Under the pieces are notes generated by a model. It was not told the origin of the DNA, searched no databases, and worked only from the letters and a program-made list of their open reading frames with translations. A DNA stretch of 43,963 nucleotides, from the NCBI GenBank assembly GCA_944392425.1, contig CALXWM010000007.1, forward strand, positions 1 to 43,963, given 5' to 3'. This DNA comes from an uncultured Clostridia bacterium. Its GTDB lineage: Bacteria; Bacillota; Clostridia; TANB77; CAG-508. Every line of letters starts with the position of its first letter. Within the stretch, counting starts at the first letter, position 1. The position numbers and the translations under genes are program-made. Below, piece after piece: positions 32,613-43,229 of the stretch.

Positions 32613-35285
32613 ATGGAAAAAGTTTTATTAATTGATGGCAACAGCATAATGAATAGGGCATTTTATGGAATAATGGGAAATAAAATGCTAACAACAAAAG
32701 ACGGCCACTACACTAATGCAATATATGGCTTTTTATCCATAATGTTTAAGAACATGGAAGAAGTAGAGCCTACATATATGCTAATTGCATTTGACTCAAA
32801 AACTGCAGCAGATACAAGAAAGAAAATGTATGAGGGCTATAAAAAGCATAGACATAGCATGCCAAATGAGCTTGCAGAACAAATGCCAATTATAAAAGAA
32901 ATTTTAACAGCAATGAATATAAAAGTAATTGAAATGCCAGACTACGAAGGAGATGACATACTTGGCACTTTGGCTAAAAGGTTTGCACATAAAGATAAAG
33001 ATGTATATATACTTTCAGGAGATAGAGACTTATTTCAATTAATAGAAGACCATATTACAGTAAGAATTCCTAGAACAAAAATGGGTAAAACCGAAACAGA
33101 AATTTATACAAAAGAAAAGGTTGAGGAAGAATATGGATTAGAGCCAATTGATTTAATAGAAGTAAAAGCACTTATGGGAGACTCATCAGATGAAATACCT
33201 GGAGTTCCAAATGTTGGACCTAAAACTGGTACAAGCCTAATAAAGCAATTTAAAACAATTGCTAATTTGTATAAAGCATTGCATGAAGGAACAATAGAAT
33301 TAACATCAAAGTTAAAAGATACATTAATAAAAAATCAAGATTTAGCAGAACTTTCAAGAGAATTAGGCACAATAAATATAAATGCTCCAATAAAAGAAGA
33401 TTTAGAAGATGTAAAAATAGTAGACTGGGACAGAGAAAAAGTTGCAGAAATATTTAAAAGACTTAACTTTAACAGATTCATAGAAAGATTTAATTTAGAT
33501 AAAGAAATAAATGCAAAAAAAGAAGAAATAAAAATAAATGTAATAGAAAAAAGTATTGATGAATTAGTTGGCGTTATTGATGAAAATTTGATTTTCTATT
33601 TAGAAACAACTTCATCAAATGATGAATCAAGAATTATAAAAAAAGACATATTAGGTATAGGTATATACGAAAAAAATGGAAATATAATATATACTAAATT
33701 AAATGGTAAGGAAGACATATTAAAGCTTAAAAATGTTATGGAAAATAAATCCATAAATAAAATAAGTTACAATATAAAAGAAGACTATGTTTTACTTAAA
33801 GAATATGGGATTAACATGCAAGGTATAAAATATGATGCAGATATTGCAGTATATATATTAAATCCTACAAATACAAAACATAATATAAAAGATATTGCTT
33901 CACAATATTTAGATATAGACTTAGATGATTTAATACCAAAAAAAGAAGATATGCAACTAAATATGTTTGAACAAGTAAAAGACATATCAAATAAAGAAGA
34001 AGTTGGAGCATATGTATATGCATTAAATAGTTTGTATACAATAACAATGAAAAAAATGAGGGAAGACGGATTAATAAAGCTATTTGAAGAAATAGAAATG
34101 CCACTTGTTAGAGTTCTTGGTGACATGCAATTTAATGGAATGAAAGCACAAAAACAAGAAATTGAAAATTTCGGCAAAGAACTAAAAGAAAGATTAGAAA
34201 AAGTCAAAAAAGAAATTTATGAGTATGCAGGAGAAGAATTTAATATTAATTCAACACAGCAACTAGGAAAAATTTTGTTTGAAAAATTAAAATTAACAGA
34301 ACCAAAGAAAAATAAAAAAGGATATGCTACTGATGTAGAAACTTTAGAGGGCATAAAACACGAACATCCAATAGTAGAAAAAGTTTTAGAATATAGAAGC
34401 TTAATTAAGTTAAGCTCAACATATGTAGATGGATTAATTGTATTTATAAATCCAAAAGATAGCAGAATACATGCAGTATTTAATCAAACTATTACAGCTA
34501 CAGGAAGAATAAGCTGTACAGATCCAAACCTTCAAAATTTACCTAGCCATGAAGGAGAAGGAAAAAATATAAAAAAATCTTTCAAAGCTAAAGAAGGATA
34601 TGTATACATTGACGCAGATTATTCACAAATTGAATTAAGAGTATTGGCACATATTTCAAAAGATGAAACAATGATAAAAGCATTTAAAAATGATGAAGAC
34701 ATACATAGAGAAGTTGCATCAAAAGTATTTGGAGTGCCAATTACAAAAGTAACAAAAGAGCAAAGATCTAATGCAAAAGCAGTAAACTTTGGTATAATAT
34801 ATGGTATAACAGCTTTTGGTTTGTCACAACAATTAAAAATAGGAAGAAAAGAAGCACAAAGTTATATAGATAATTATTTGAAAAAATATGGTGGAATAAA
34901 AGAATTTATGGATGGCATAGTAAAAAAAGCTGAAGAAGAGGGCTTTGTAGAAACACTTTTTGGAAGAAGAAGGTATGTGCCAGAGTTAAAATCAAATAAT
35001 TATGTAGTTAGACAATTTGGAACTAGAGTAGCAATGAACACACCAATACAAGGAACAGCAGCAGATATAATGAAAATAGCAATGAATAAAGTATTTGACG
35101 GACTAAAAGGATTAGATGCAAAAGTAGTATTGCAAGTACATGATGAGCTTATTCTAGAAGTAAAAGAAGAACAAAAAGAAAAGGCAAAAGAAATTTTAAA
35201 GTCAAGTATGGAAAATGCAGTTAAATTAGATGTACCACTTAAGGTGGAGTTATCTGAAGGAAAGACTTGGTTTGAATTAAAGTAA
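32613..35285 (+). CDS. polA: DNA polymerase I
   Basis: 890 residues from ATG 32613; the frame is open 63 codons further up into the preceding gene, but MEKVLLIDGNSIMNRAFYG is the canonical start and AAAGGA lies upstream. The 5'-nuclease domain (about 1-300) has YEGDDILGTLA and LSGDRDLFQL. The middle domain corresponds to the 3'-5' exonuclease but lacks its catalytic acids: IFYLETTS stands where FDTET is expected, and YVYALNSLYTI where the YxxxD motif is expected. Proofreading is therefore probably lost, as in Bacillus and Thermus Pol I. The polymerase domain has motif A DADYSQIELRVLAH, motif B RSNAKAVNFGIIYG and motif C LQVHDEL. It fills gaps in replication and repair. A perfect 32-bp inverted repeat begins two bases after its stop. 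Confidence 0.97.
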   Translation: MEKVLLIDGNSIMNRAFYGIMGNKMLTTKDGHYTNAIYGFLSIMFKNMEEVEPTYMLIAFDSKTAADTRKKMYEGYKKHRHSMPNELAEQMPIIKEILTAMNIKVIEMPDYEGDDILGTLAKRFAHKDKDVYILSGDRDLFQLIEDHITVRIPRTKMGKTETEIYTKEKVEEEYGLEPIDLIEVKALMGDSSDEIPGVPNVGPKTGTSLIKQFKTIANLYKALHEGTIELTSKLKDTLIKNQDLAELSRELGTININAPIKEDLEDVKIVDWDREKVAEIFKRLNFNRFIERFNLDKEINAKKEEIKINVIEKSIDELVGVIDENLIFYLETTSSNDESRIIKKDILGIGIYEKNGNIIYTKLNGKEDILKLKNVMENKSINKISYNIKEDYVLLKEYGINMQGIKYDADIAVYILNPTNTKHNIKDIASQYLDIDLDDLIPKKEDMQLNMFEQVKDISNKEEVGAYVYALNSLYTITMKKMREDGLIKLFEEIEMPLVRVLGDMQFNGMKAQKQEIENFGKELKERLEKVKKEIYEYAGEEFNINSTQQLGKILFEKLKLTEPKKNKKGYATDVETLEGIKHEHPIVEKVLEYRSLIKLSSTYVDGLIVFINPKDSRIHAVFNQTITATGRISCTDPNLQNLPSHEGEGKNIKKSFKAKEGYVYIDADYSQIELRVLAHISKDETMIKAFKNDEDIHREVASKVFGVPITKVTKEQRSNAKAVNFGIIYGITAFGLSQQLKIGRKEAQSYIDNYLKKYGGIKEFMDGIVKKAEEEGFVETLFGRRRYVPELKSNNYVVRQFGTRVAMNTPIQGTAADIMKIAMNKVFDGLKGLDAKVVLQVHDELILEVKEEQKEKAKEILKSSMENAVKLDVPLKVELSEGKTWFELK

Positions 35286-35286
35286 A

Positions 35287-35386
35287 GATTTTCCTTTGTG
35301 GACGGTCCTTTTCGTAAACTATTTTACATTGGGGGACGGAGCAAATCGTAAAATTTTACGAAAAGGACCGTCCACAAAGGAAAATC
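35287..35386. repeat. Perfect 32-bp inverted repeat, GGGACG family relative
   Basis: 35287-35318 and 35355-35386 are exact reverse complements over 32 bases, around a 36-nt spacer. The arms contain GGACGGTCCTTTTCGT, the core shared with 36977 and 43855. The spacer holds a further decayed copy (GGGGGACGGAGCAAATCG). It lies between polA and the transglycosylase gene; it could fold into a very stable RNA hairpin or DNA cruciform. Confidence 0.85.
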
Positions 35387-35404
35387 AAGAAGGAGAGTTG
35401 AGAA

Positions 35405-35950
35405 GTGCGAAAAATAATATTAATACTTACAGCAGTTGTAATTGTTTTGTTAATAATATTATTAAACTTCAAGAATATACAAAAGTTAATCTATAGACAA
35501 GATTACGCAGAATATGTTGAAAAATATGCAAAAGAAAATAATGTTGACCCTCTACTAATATATGCTATAATAAAAGCGGAAAGCAATTTTGACGACGAAG
35601 CAGTATCTGGTAGAGGTGCAACTGGACTTATGCAATTAATGGATAATACAGCAAAAGAAGTAGCAACAAACGAAATGATTGAATATGTATCGAGTGAAAG
35701 TTTATTTGACCCAGAGACAAATATAAAATTAGGAGTCAAATACTTTGCAAATTTGCTTGAAATATTTAATAATAATGCAGTAGCATTAGCAGCCTACAAT
35801 GCTGGTATGGGAACAGTGCAAGGTTGGATAGATGAAGGCATAATAAAGGCTGATGGGAGCGATATAGAGCATATACCGTATAATGAGACTAATATGTATG
35901 TTAGGAAAATTTTAAAGGATTATGATATATATCGTAATTTATATAACTAA
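35405..35950 (+). CDS. Membrane-anchored lytic transglycosylase (Slt/GH23 domain)
   Basis: 181 residues from GTG 35405, with AAGGAGAG upstream. N-terminal membrane anchor (3-21), then a GH23 domain: LLIYAIIKAESNFDDEAVSG with the catalytic Glu at 59, GATGLMQLM (72-79), and AYNAGMGTVQGW (130-141). It cleaves the MurNAc-GlcNAc bond of peptidoglycan on the outer face of the membrane to give anhydro-MurNAc ends. It is short, essentially one catalytic domain plus anchor, like the Gram-positive YjbJ/CwlQ group. The inverted repeat at 35287 lies just upstream and may affect its co-expression with polA. Confidence 0.92.
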   Translation: MRKIILILTAVVIVLLIILLNFKNIQKLIYRQDYAEYVEKYAKENNVDPLLIYAIIKAESNFDDEAVSGRGATGLMQLMDNTAKEVATNEMIEYVSSESLFDPETNIKLGVKYFANLLEIFNNNAVALAAYNAGMGTVQGWIDEGIIKADGSDIEHIPYNETNMYVRKILKDYDIYRNLYN

Positions 35951-35974
35951 ATAAAATAATAGGAGGTAAAATTT

Positions 35975-36976
35975 ATGTCAATTTTAGTTACAGGAGGAGC
36001 TGGTTATATTGGCTCACACACAGTAGTTGAATTATTAAATGAAGGGGAAAAAGTTGTAATAGTAGATAACTTTGTAAATAGCAAGCCTTCTGCATTAGAG
36101 GCAATAAAAAACATTACAAATAAAGATTTTAAATTTTATGAATTAGATTTAAGAGATAAAGAAGGATTGAATAAAGTATTTGAAGAAAATAAAGACATAA
36201 CTGCAGTAGTACATTTTGCAGGACTTAAAGCAGTTGGAGAGTCAGTAGCAAAACCTATAGAATACTATGACAATAACATATATGGAACTTTAGTTTTGCT
36301 TGAAGTTATGAAGTCTCACAATGTAAAGAAAATAATATTTAGCTCATCTGCAACTGTTTATGGAGATCCAAAAGAAGTGCCAATAAAAGAGGACTTCCCA
36401 CTTTCTGCAACAAATCCATATGGACAAACTAAATTAATGATAGAGCAAATATTAAATGATGTGTATGTTTCAGATAATGAATGGAGTGTAATTTTGCTAA
36501 GATACTTTAACCCAATAGGAGCACATGAAAGTGGATTAATTGGGGAAAACCCAAATGGAATACCAAATAACTTAATGCCATACATAAATCAAGTAGCACT
36601 TGGAAAATTAGATCATCTAAATGTATTTGGCAATGACTATCCAACACCTGATGGTACAGGAGTAAGAGATTACATTCATGTTGTGGACTTGGCAAAAGGT
36701 CACTTGAAAGCATTAAAAAGAGCAGAAAAAATAACTGGAGTTGAGGCATACAATTTGGGCACAGGAAAAGGATACTCAGTACTAGATATAGTAAAGAATT
36801 TTGAAAAAGCAACAGGCCAAAAAATAAAATATGAAATAACACCAAGAAGACCTGGAGATATTGCAGAATGTTATGCAGACCCATCTAAAGCAGAAAAATA
36901 CCTTGGCTGGAAAGCAGAAAAAGATTTAGAACAAATGTGCAAAGATGCTTGGAATTTTACAAAGAAAAATGTATAA
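35975..36976 (+). CDS. galE: UDP-glucose 4-epimerase
   Basis: 333 residues, extended short-chain dehydrogenase. Motifs: GGAGYIGSH (7-15, NAD binding), HFAGLKAVGES (80-90), FSSSATVYG with the active Ser (122-130), NPYGQTK with the catalytic Tyr 149 and Lys 153, and RYFNPIGAHESG further on. It interconverts UDP-glucose and UDP-galactose (and perhaps the N-acetyl forms), providing a donor that the glycan locus could use. RBS AGGAGG precedes ATG 35975. It is bounded downstream by a hairpin repeat. Confidence 0.95.
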   Translation: MSILVTGGAGYIGSHTVVELLNEGEKVVIVDNFVNSKPSALEAIKNITNKDFKFYELDLRDKEGLNKVFEENKDITAVVHFAGLKAVGESVAKPIEYYDNNIYGTLVLLEVMKSHNVKKIIFSSSATVYGDPKEVPIKEDFPLSATNPYGQTKLMIEQILNDVYVSDNEWSVILLRYFNPIGAHESGLIGENPNGIPNNLMPYINQVALGKLDHLNVFGNDYPTPDGTGVRDYIHVVDLAKGHLKALKRAEKITGVEAYNLGTGKGYSVLDIVKNFEKATGQKIKYEITPRRPGDIAECYADPSKAEKYLGWKAEKDLEQMCKDAWNFTKKNV

Positions 36977-37048
36977 TTTTTTACGATGGGGACGGACCAA
37001 AAAGTAAAAAATAGATTTTACGAAAAGGACCGTCCCAAAAGTAAAATC
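36977..37048. repeat. Hairpin repeat, GGGACG family, copy after galE
   Basis: Left arm TTTTTTACGATGGGGACGGA and right arm TTTTACGAAAAGGACCGTCC form an imperfect inverted repeat with outer AAAAGTAAAAT sequences. It begins at the base after the galE stop, in the gap before queA. Confidence 0.7.
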
Positions 37049-37073
37049 ACAGAAAAAGAAAGAAGGCTTTTTA

Positions 37074-38099
37074 ATGGAATTAAAAGAATTTTATTATAAT
37101 TTACCAGAAGAACTAATAGCACAAGTACCAATAAAAAACAGAGACGAATCAAGATTAATGGTATTAAACAGAAAAGAACAAACAATAGAGCACAAAATAT
37201 TTAAAGATATAATAAATTACCTAGAGCCAGGAGACTGCCTAGTTAGAAACAATACAAAGGTAATACCTGCAAGACTTTATGGCAAAAAAGAAACTGGAGC
37301 GAATGTAGAATTTGTACTTCTTAAAAACATAGAGGGAGACATTTGGGAAGCCATGGTAAGACCAGGTAATAAACTTCATGTGGGTGCAAAAGTAATATTT
37401 GGAGATGGTCTATTAAAAGCAGAAATACTTGAAACTTTGCCGGATGGAACTAGAAAAGTTAAATTTACTTATGATGGAATTTTTAATGAAATTTTAGACC
37501 AAATAGGTTTAATGCCACTTCCACCATATATTCATGAAAGTTTAAAAGACAATGATAGATACCAAACTGTATATGCAAAATACGAAGGTTCAGCAGCAGC
37601 TCCTACTGCAGGATTGCACTTCACACCAAAATTATTACAAAAAATAGAAGAAAAAGGTATTAAAATAGCAAATGTAACACTTCATGTTGGAATAGGAACA
37701 TTTAGACCAGTAAAAGAGAAAAATATTGAAGATCATCATATGCATACAGAGCATTACTACATAAAACAAGAAGATGCAGATAAAATAAACGAAACTAAAA
37801 AAGCAGGAAAAAGAGTTATAGCTGTAGGAACAACATCTTGCAGAACACTAGAAACAATTGCAGATGAAAAAACTGGACTAGTTAAAGCATGTGAAGGAGA
37901 CACAGGTATTTATATTTATCCAGGTTATAAATTCAAATGCATAGATGGATTAATTACAAATTTCCATCTACCAGAATCAACATTACTTATGCTTGTATCA
38001 GCTTTAGCAGGAAAAGATTATATAATGAAAGCATACAAAGAAGCAGTAAAAGAAAAATATAGATTTTTTAGCTTTGGGGATGCAATGTTAATATTGTAG
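37074..38099 (+). CDS. queA: tRNA preQ1(34) S-adenosylmethionine ribosyltransferase-isomerase QueA
   Basis: 341 residues, full length. It builds epoxyqueuosine on tRNA from preQ1 at the wobble position, using the ribosyl part of S-adenosylmethionine. Typical segments are [20 protein letters not shown] at the N-terminus, [53 protein letters not shown] and TTSCRTLE with a closing [17 protein letters not shown]. It is followed 24 nt later by tgt, the preceding enzyme of the same pathway, as in most Clostridia. Confidence 0.96.
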   Translation: MELKEFYYNLPEELIAQVPIKNRDESRLMVLNRKEQTIEHKIFKDIINYLEPGDCLVRNNTKVIPARLYGKKETGANVEFVLLKNIEGDIWEAMVRPGNKLHVGAKVIFGDGLLKAEILETLPDGTRKVKFTYDGIFNEILDQIGLMPLPPYIHESLKDNDRYQTVYAKYEGSAAAPTAGLHFTPKLLQKIEEKGIKIANVTLHVGIGTFRPVKEKNIEDHHMHTEHYYIKQEDADKINETKKAGKRVIAVGTTSCRTLETIADEKTGLVKACEGDTGIYIYPGYKFKCIDGLITNFHLPESTLLMLVSALAGKDYIMKAYKEAVKEKYRFFSFGDAMLIL

Positions 38100-39251
<1,152 letters not shown>

Positions 39252-39295
39252 TTAAAAACTTTGTTTCATCCCTATGTATAACAAAAAAGGAAGGA

Positions 39296-40792
39296 ATGAA
39301 ATTTGATATGGATTTAATGGAAAATATTCCGGAAAATACCCCTAAAAAAGGTTCAGGTCTAAAAATAGGCTTTATTATAGTAATAGTGCTAATTATTTTG
39401 CTTATAATAGCAGCTGCTTTTATTTGGATATATAGTCAAAGAATAGCTAGTACTCAATTTAAATTTAACTTAGATGGAAGAAGACAAAATAATTATTCAG
39501 ATAATTTATTTATATTTCAGAATAATAAAATCTACATATCAATCAGAGATATAGCTCCACTTTTGAGCTATAATGTATATAATGGAGGATATGGAGAATA
39601 CACAGAAGACAGAACTAAATGTTATGTAAACAATTCGAAAGAAATAGTTTCTTTTGAAACTAATTCAGACAAAATATATAAATATAATGCAACTACATCA
39701 ACAAATAGTGAAAGTCAAACTTTTAACTTAGATGAACCAATAATTGCATCAGGTTCTAATTTATATATAACATCAGACGGTTTAGTTAAGGCTTTTAATG
39801 TTAGATTTGATTATAATAGTGCAAGCAATGAAGTATCAATATTTAGCTTAAGTTATTTAGCAAACTACTATACAAATCAAATAAGTAATTCAGCAATAAC
39901 ATCAGCAAATAGTAGCCTTTCTGAATCAATTTTATACAATAATCAAAAAGCACTTTTATATAACATGGTTGTTATAAAAGATAGTACAACTAACTTATAT
40001 GGAGTAGCAAGTTTAGCCAATCCTACAAATACAATTATAGGAACAAGATATACAAGCATAGAATTTATGGAAGGTAGCAATGATTTTATTGTAAGAACAT
40101 CAGATAGTAAAATGGGCATCATTGGTAGTGACGGTATAACAAAGGTAAGATTGGAATATGATGACATCAAAGAATTAGACAAAAATTTAGGATTGTATTT
40201 AGTAACTAGCAATAATAGACAGGGTGTAGTAAATAACAACGGAAAAATAATTGTATATCAAGATTATGATCAAATAGGTTTGCCAAATACAATAAATGAT
40301 ACAAATGTAACTAATAAATATATTCTAATGGAAAATTGTATTCCAGTTCAAAGAAATGGCAAATGGGGATTAATAGATATAAATGGAAATGAAATTTTAC
40401 CTGTAGAGTATGACGGATTTGGATGTGATGCAGATACTTCAGTTGATTCAAGATATACAGATGTATTAATTATACCAGAATTGAATGGTATAGTAGTTGA
40501 AAGAGACGAAGTAAATGGAAATACTAGAAATAAAAAATATGGTATGATTACTCCAGATGGAAATTTATTTATAAATATAGTTTTAGATAGTATATATTCA
40601 GTAACAACACAAGGACAAACAACATATTATGCAACATTCCAAGGACAAATACTTGATTTAGTAGACTTTGTACGTCAACAACAAGCAAGTTGGGAGCAAA
40701 ACAATAATGGAACTACAAATAATAGTTCTAATAGTACAAATAATATAAATAGCACAAATTCTACAAACAATAATCAAGCTAACAATACTTAA
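39296..40792 (+). CDS. Membrane-anchored protein with copper-amine-oxidase-N-like and WG-like repeats
   Basis: 498 residues, one N-terminal membrane segment (about 24-46), rest outside. Residues 60-190 (FQNNKIYISIRDIAPLLSYN, then ITSDGLVKAFNVRFDY) resemble the copper amine oxidase N-terminal (stalk) domain that binds the cell surface. Residues 215-440 contain WG-like beta repeats: LYGVASL, KMGIIGSDG, RQGVVNNNGKIIVYQDYDQI, KWGLIDINGNEILPVEYDGF, KYGMITPDGN. The last ~40 residues are an Asn/Ser/Thr tail. Function unknown; a wall-facing structural or sensing role is inference. The ATG at 39308 (residue 5) is an alternative start. It sits between tgt and yajC, where no such gene is expected. Confidence 0.72.
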   Translation: MKFDMDLMENIPENTPKKGSGLKIGFIIVIVLIILLIIAAAFIWIYSQRIASTQFKFNLDGRRQNNYSDNLFIFQNNKIYISIRDIAPLLSYNVYNGGYGEYTEDRTKCYVNNSKEIVSFETNSDKIYKYNATTSTNSESQTFNLDEPIIASGSNLYITSDGLVKAFNVRFDYNSASNEVSIFSLSYLANYYTNQISNSAITSANSSLSESILYNNQKALLYNMVVIKDSTTNLYGVASLANPTNTIIGTRYTSIEFMEGSNDFIVRTSDSKMGIIGSDGITKVRLEYDDIKELDKNLGLYLVTSNNRQGVVNNNGKIIVYQDYDQIGLPNTINDTNVTNKYILMENCIPVQRNGKWGLIDINGNEILPVEYDGFGCDADTSVDSRYTDVLIIPELNGIVVERDEVNGNTRNKKYGMITPDGNLFINIVLDSIYSVTTQGQTTYYATFQGQILDLVDFVRQQQASWEQNNNGTTNNSSNSTNNINSTNSTNNNQANNT

Positions 40793-40814
40793 ATAAAGAT
40801 AATTTGGAGGTAAA

Positions 40815-41102
40815 ATGGAAACTAAACAATTAATAATTACCATTATTACAATTTTATTAATATTAGGTTTGTATTACTTAACTTTGCTTCCTAGAAAAAA
40901 GCAAGAAAAAGAAATTAAAAGTATGCAAGATAATTTAAAGAAAGGTGACAAAGTAATAACATATACAGGCCTTTCAGGAATTATAGAAGAAGTTTTAGAA
41001 GATAGAATAATTTTAAAAACTTATCCGGATGATGTGAAATTATCTATAGAAAAATGGGCAGTTGCTGGAATTGATGACAGAACTATAGAAATAAAAAAAT
41101 AA
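40815..41102 (+). CDS. yajC: Preprotein translocase accessory subunit YajC
   Basis: 95 residues: one membrane segment (about 6-25), then LPRKKQEKEIKSMQDNLKKG, DKVITYTGLSGIIEEV and the beta-rich end ILKTYPDDVKLSIEKWAVAG. This is the YajC plan (PRKKxxKE...GDxVxTxGGxxGxV) with TGLSG for TxGG. It associates with SecDF and SecYEG. GGAGG precedes ATG 40815. Its position before secD and secF is the usual one. Confidence 0.92.
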   Translation: METKQLIITIITILLILGLYYLTLLPRKKQEKEIKSMQDNLKKGDKVITYTGLSGIIEEVLEDRIILKTYPDDVKLSIEKWAVAGIDDRTIEIKK

Positions 41103-41166
41103 AAGAAGTTAAATAGAAGTGACGCCAAAAAATAATAGACATTAAAAATGTATAAGTAATAAACAT

Positions 41167-41212
41167 TATGCACTTAGCATATACTTTATAAAGAAAGTGA
41201 GGTAAGTGCATA
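41167..41212 (+). promoter_or_regulatory. Inverted repeat spanning the ribosome site and start codon of the next gene
   Basis: TATGCACTTA (41167-41176) is the exact reverse complement of TAAGTGCATA (41203-41212). The second arm ends on the first base of the start codon, and the loop contains the ribosome site GTGAGG. It could form an RNA hairpin limiting translation, or an operator. Confidence 0.45.
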
Positions 41213-41610
41213 TGGAAAAATTAGAGACGATGCCTAAAACAGCTAAAGGCAGTGGCATAAAAATATTGATAGGAACAGGAATAGCTTTTATTATAACATT
41301 AATTTGCTTATTAGCTATTTCAATAATATTAACTTATACAAATGTTTCAGAAAACATTATAACAGTATCAGTTATAATTATATCAGCACTAAGCATATTT
41401 ATTGGAAGTATTATTAGTGCAGTAAATATAAATAAAAATGGAATTTTAAATGGTTCTATAGTTGGAGCTATTTATATGATAACAATTTATCTTTTATCAA
41501 GCATATTGGTTTCAGGTTTTTCTTTAAATATGCAAGCTATTATAATGATAGCAATCTCAATATTAGCAGGAATGATAGGAGGCATAATTGGGGTCAATTT
41601 CCACAAATAA
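41212..41610 (+). CDS. Small four-helix membrane protein (TIGR04086-like)
   Basis: 132 residues from ATG 41212 (GAGG nine nt upstream); GTG 41206 is in frame two codons earlier. Four membrane segments (about 14-40, 45-66, 75-98, 103-128), with glycine pairs in the last (ILAGMIGGIIGVNFHK). This matches my memory of the TIGR04086 family of small membrane proteins found beside yajC/secD in Clostridia. No catalytic residues. Position suggests a link with the Sec accessory complex, but the function is unknown. Confidence 0.7.
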   Translation: MEKLETMPKTAKGSGIKILIGTGIAFIITLICLLAISIILTYTNVSENIITVSVIIISALSIFIGSIISAVNINKNGILNGSIVGAIYMITIYLLSSILVSGFSLNMQAIIMIAISILAGMIGGIIGVNFHK

Positions 41611-41693
41611 TAGAAAAGCTCAAAAGAAATTAGTAAAAAATCATATATACTAATAAAAAGCTATTTCTAAAAACAGAAAGGAATATAGTAAAA

Positions 41694-43193
41694 ATGAAAG
41701 CACAGAAAAAACTAAGCATTGTACTAATTTTATTATTAATTATACTAGTTAGTATAGTATCTTTTGTAGGTATTTTTTATCAAAACAAAAATCAAATGGA
41801 AAATATAATACCTAACTACACTTTAGGAACAGACTTAAGTGGATATAGAAAAATATTATTAACTGTAGACGAAAGTGATGAAAGCAATACAGAAGAAGTA
41901 CTTAATTATGATAACTTTGTTAAGTCTGCAAATGTAATTAAAGCCAGACTAAAATCTATGAAAGTTCAAGATTATACTGTAAGATGTGATGAATCATCAG
42001 GACAAATAGAAATAACTATACCAGAAAATACTCAAACTGAATACATATTATCAGATATTACACAAAAAGGTAATTTTGAAATAAGAAATACAGCTAATAA
42101 TGAAGTTCTTATGAACAATGATGATATTAGAAGCGTAACTGTAGATATTGTTCCATCTTCATATAACACAAACACTTCTGCAATTTATATGGATATTAAT
42201 TTCAACAACACCGGATCTAAAAAATTTAGAGATATAACAAGAGATTATCAAAATGTAGTATCAAATGGTATTGCAGAAGAAAATACAGTTGCAGAAGCAG
42301 AATCAACATATAATCAAACAAATACTAATAGTACTGCTACCAATGAGTCTACAGAAAATGAAACTGCTACAAATGAAACTGCAGAAAATAATGAAGTGGC
42401 AAACGGGGCAAGTGATGAAACAGCAGAAGAAGATAATACAACAGAAATAGGCTTATACATTGATGGTACAAGCATGATGACAACATCTTTCTCACAAATA
42501 ATAGATAATGGTGTAATGTCACTATCTTTAGGTACAAGCTCATCTAAAGAACAAACTCAAATACTTTCTTATCAAGCAGAAAGCTTAGCTTCAATACTTG
42601 AAAATGAAGCAATGCCAATACAATATTCTGTAACAGGAAACGTTTATGTATCATCACCAATTGAACAAAATACAATAAATGTTCTTATAGGAATAGGAAT
42701 TTGCATAGCATTAATTATGCTTATAGTTGCAATAATAAAATATAAAGTAAAAGGTGTAGTAATATCTGTATGCAGTATAGGATTTATAGCAGTATATTTA
42801 CTAATACTAAGATATACAAATGTTGTAATAACTCTTGAAGGAATATTCTCAATAGCACTTGTATTTGTTATAAATTATATATTAAATATAATGATACTAA
42901 ATAGACTACAAAAAAATGTAGAAAAAACATTTACAAAAGCAATGACAAAATTTGGCTTAAGTATAATCCCAATGTTAATACTTGCAGTAGTATGTTGTTT
43001 TTCAAGTTGGATGTCACTATTTAGTTTTGGAATGATACTATTCTGGGGACTTGTTGTAAGTGTAATCTATAATTTACTAATAACTAGAACATTCTTAAAA
43101 TGTGTAGGAAATACTAAAAAAGAAGAAAAGAAAAACAAAGAATCAAAAACGCAAAAAGAAAATAAAGATAAGGAAAATATTAAAAAGCAATAA
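41694..43193 (+). CDS. secD: SecD, divergent
   Basis: 499 residues, accessory subunit of the Sec translocon that normally uses the proton gradient to finish export. One N-terminal membrane segment (8-29) and GTDLSGYRKILL (45-56), a weak form of the GLDLxGG motif. The P1 domain is interrupted by an Asn/Thr/Glu/Ala-rich stretch (about 195-250). Then come ESLASILENEAMPIQYSVTG and five membrane segments from about 328. The usual GMAVDANVxIFERI block is replaced by LVFVINYILNIMILNRL, so the conserved membrane Asp is absent while the Arg is kept. The TIxDxNxTT segment is also missing (IIPMLILAVVCCFSSW). Identity rests on plan and on yajC-secD-secF order. The C-terminus is a Lys/Glu-rich tail. Confidence 0.82.
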   Translation: MKAQKKLSIVLILLLIILVSIVSFVGIFYQNKNQMENIIPNYTLGTDLSGYRKILLTVDESDESNTEEVLNYDNFVKSANVIKARLKSMKVQDYTVRCDESSGQIEITIPENTQTEYILSDITQKGNFEIRNTANNEVLMNNDDIRSVTVDIVPSSYNTNTSAIYMDINFNNTGSKKFRDITRDYQNVVSNGIAEENTVAEAESTYNQTNTNSTATNESTENETATNETAENNEVANGASDETAEEDNTTEIGLYIDGTSMMTTSFSQIIDNGVMSLSLGTSSSKEQTQILSYQAESLASILENEAMPIQYSVTGNVYVSSPIEQNTINVLIGIGICIALIMLIVAIIKYKVKGVVISVCSIGFIAVYLLILRYTNVVITLEGIFSIALVFVINYILNIMILNRLQKNVEKTFTKAMTKFGLSIIPMLILAVVCCFSSWMSLFSFGMILFWGLVVSVIYNLLITRTFLKCVGNTKKEEKKNKESKTQKENKDKENIKKQ

Positions 43194-43229
43194 TATAAAA
43201 ATTACATTAAAAAAGAAAGGAACAATAAA

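Noticed and set aside
42265-42450. 61-codon frame inside secD
   Set aside because: It is the shifted reading of the Asn/Thr/Glu-rich insert in secD.
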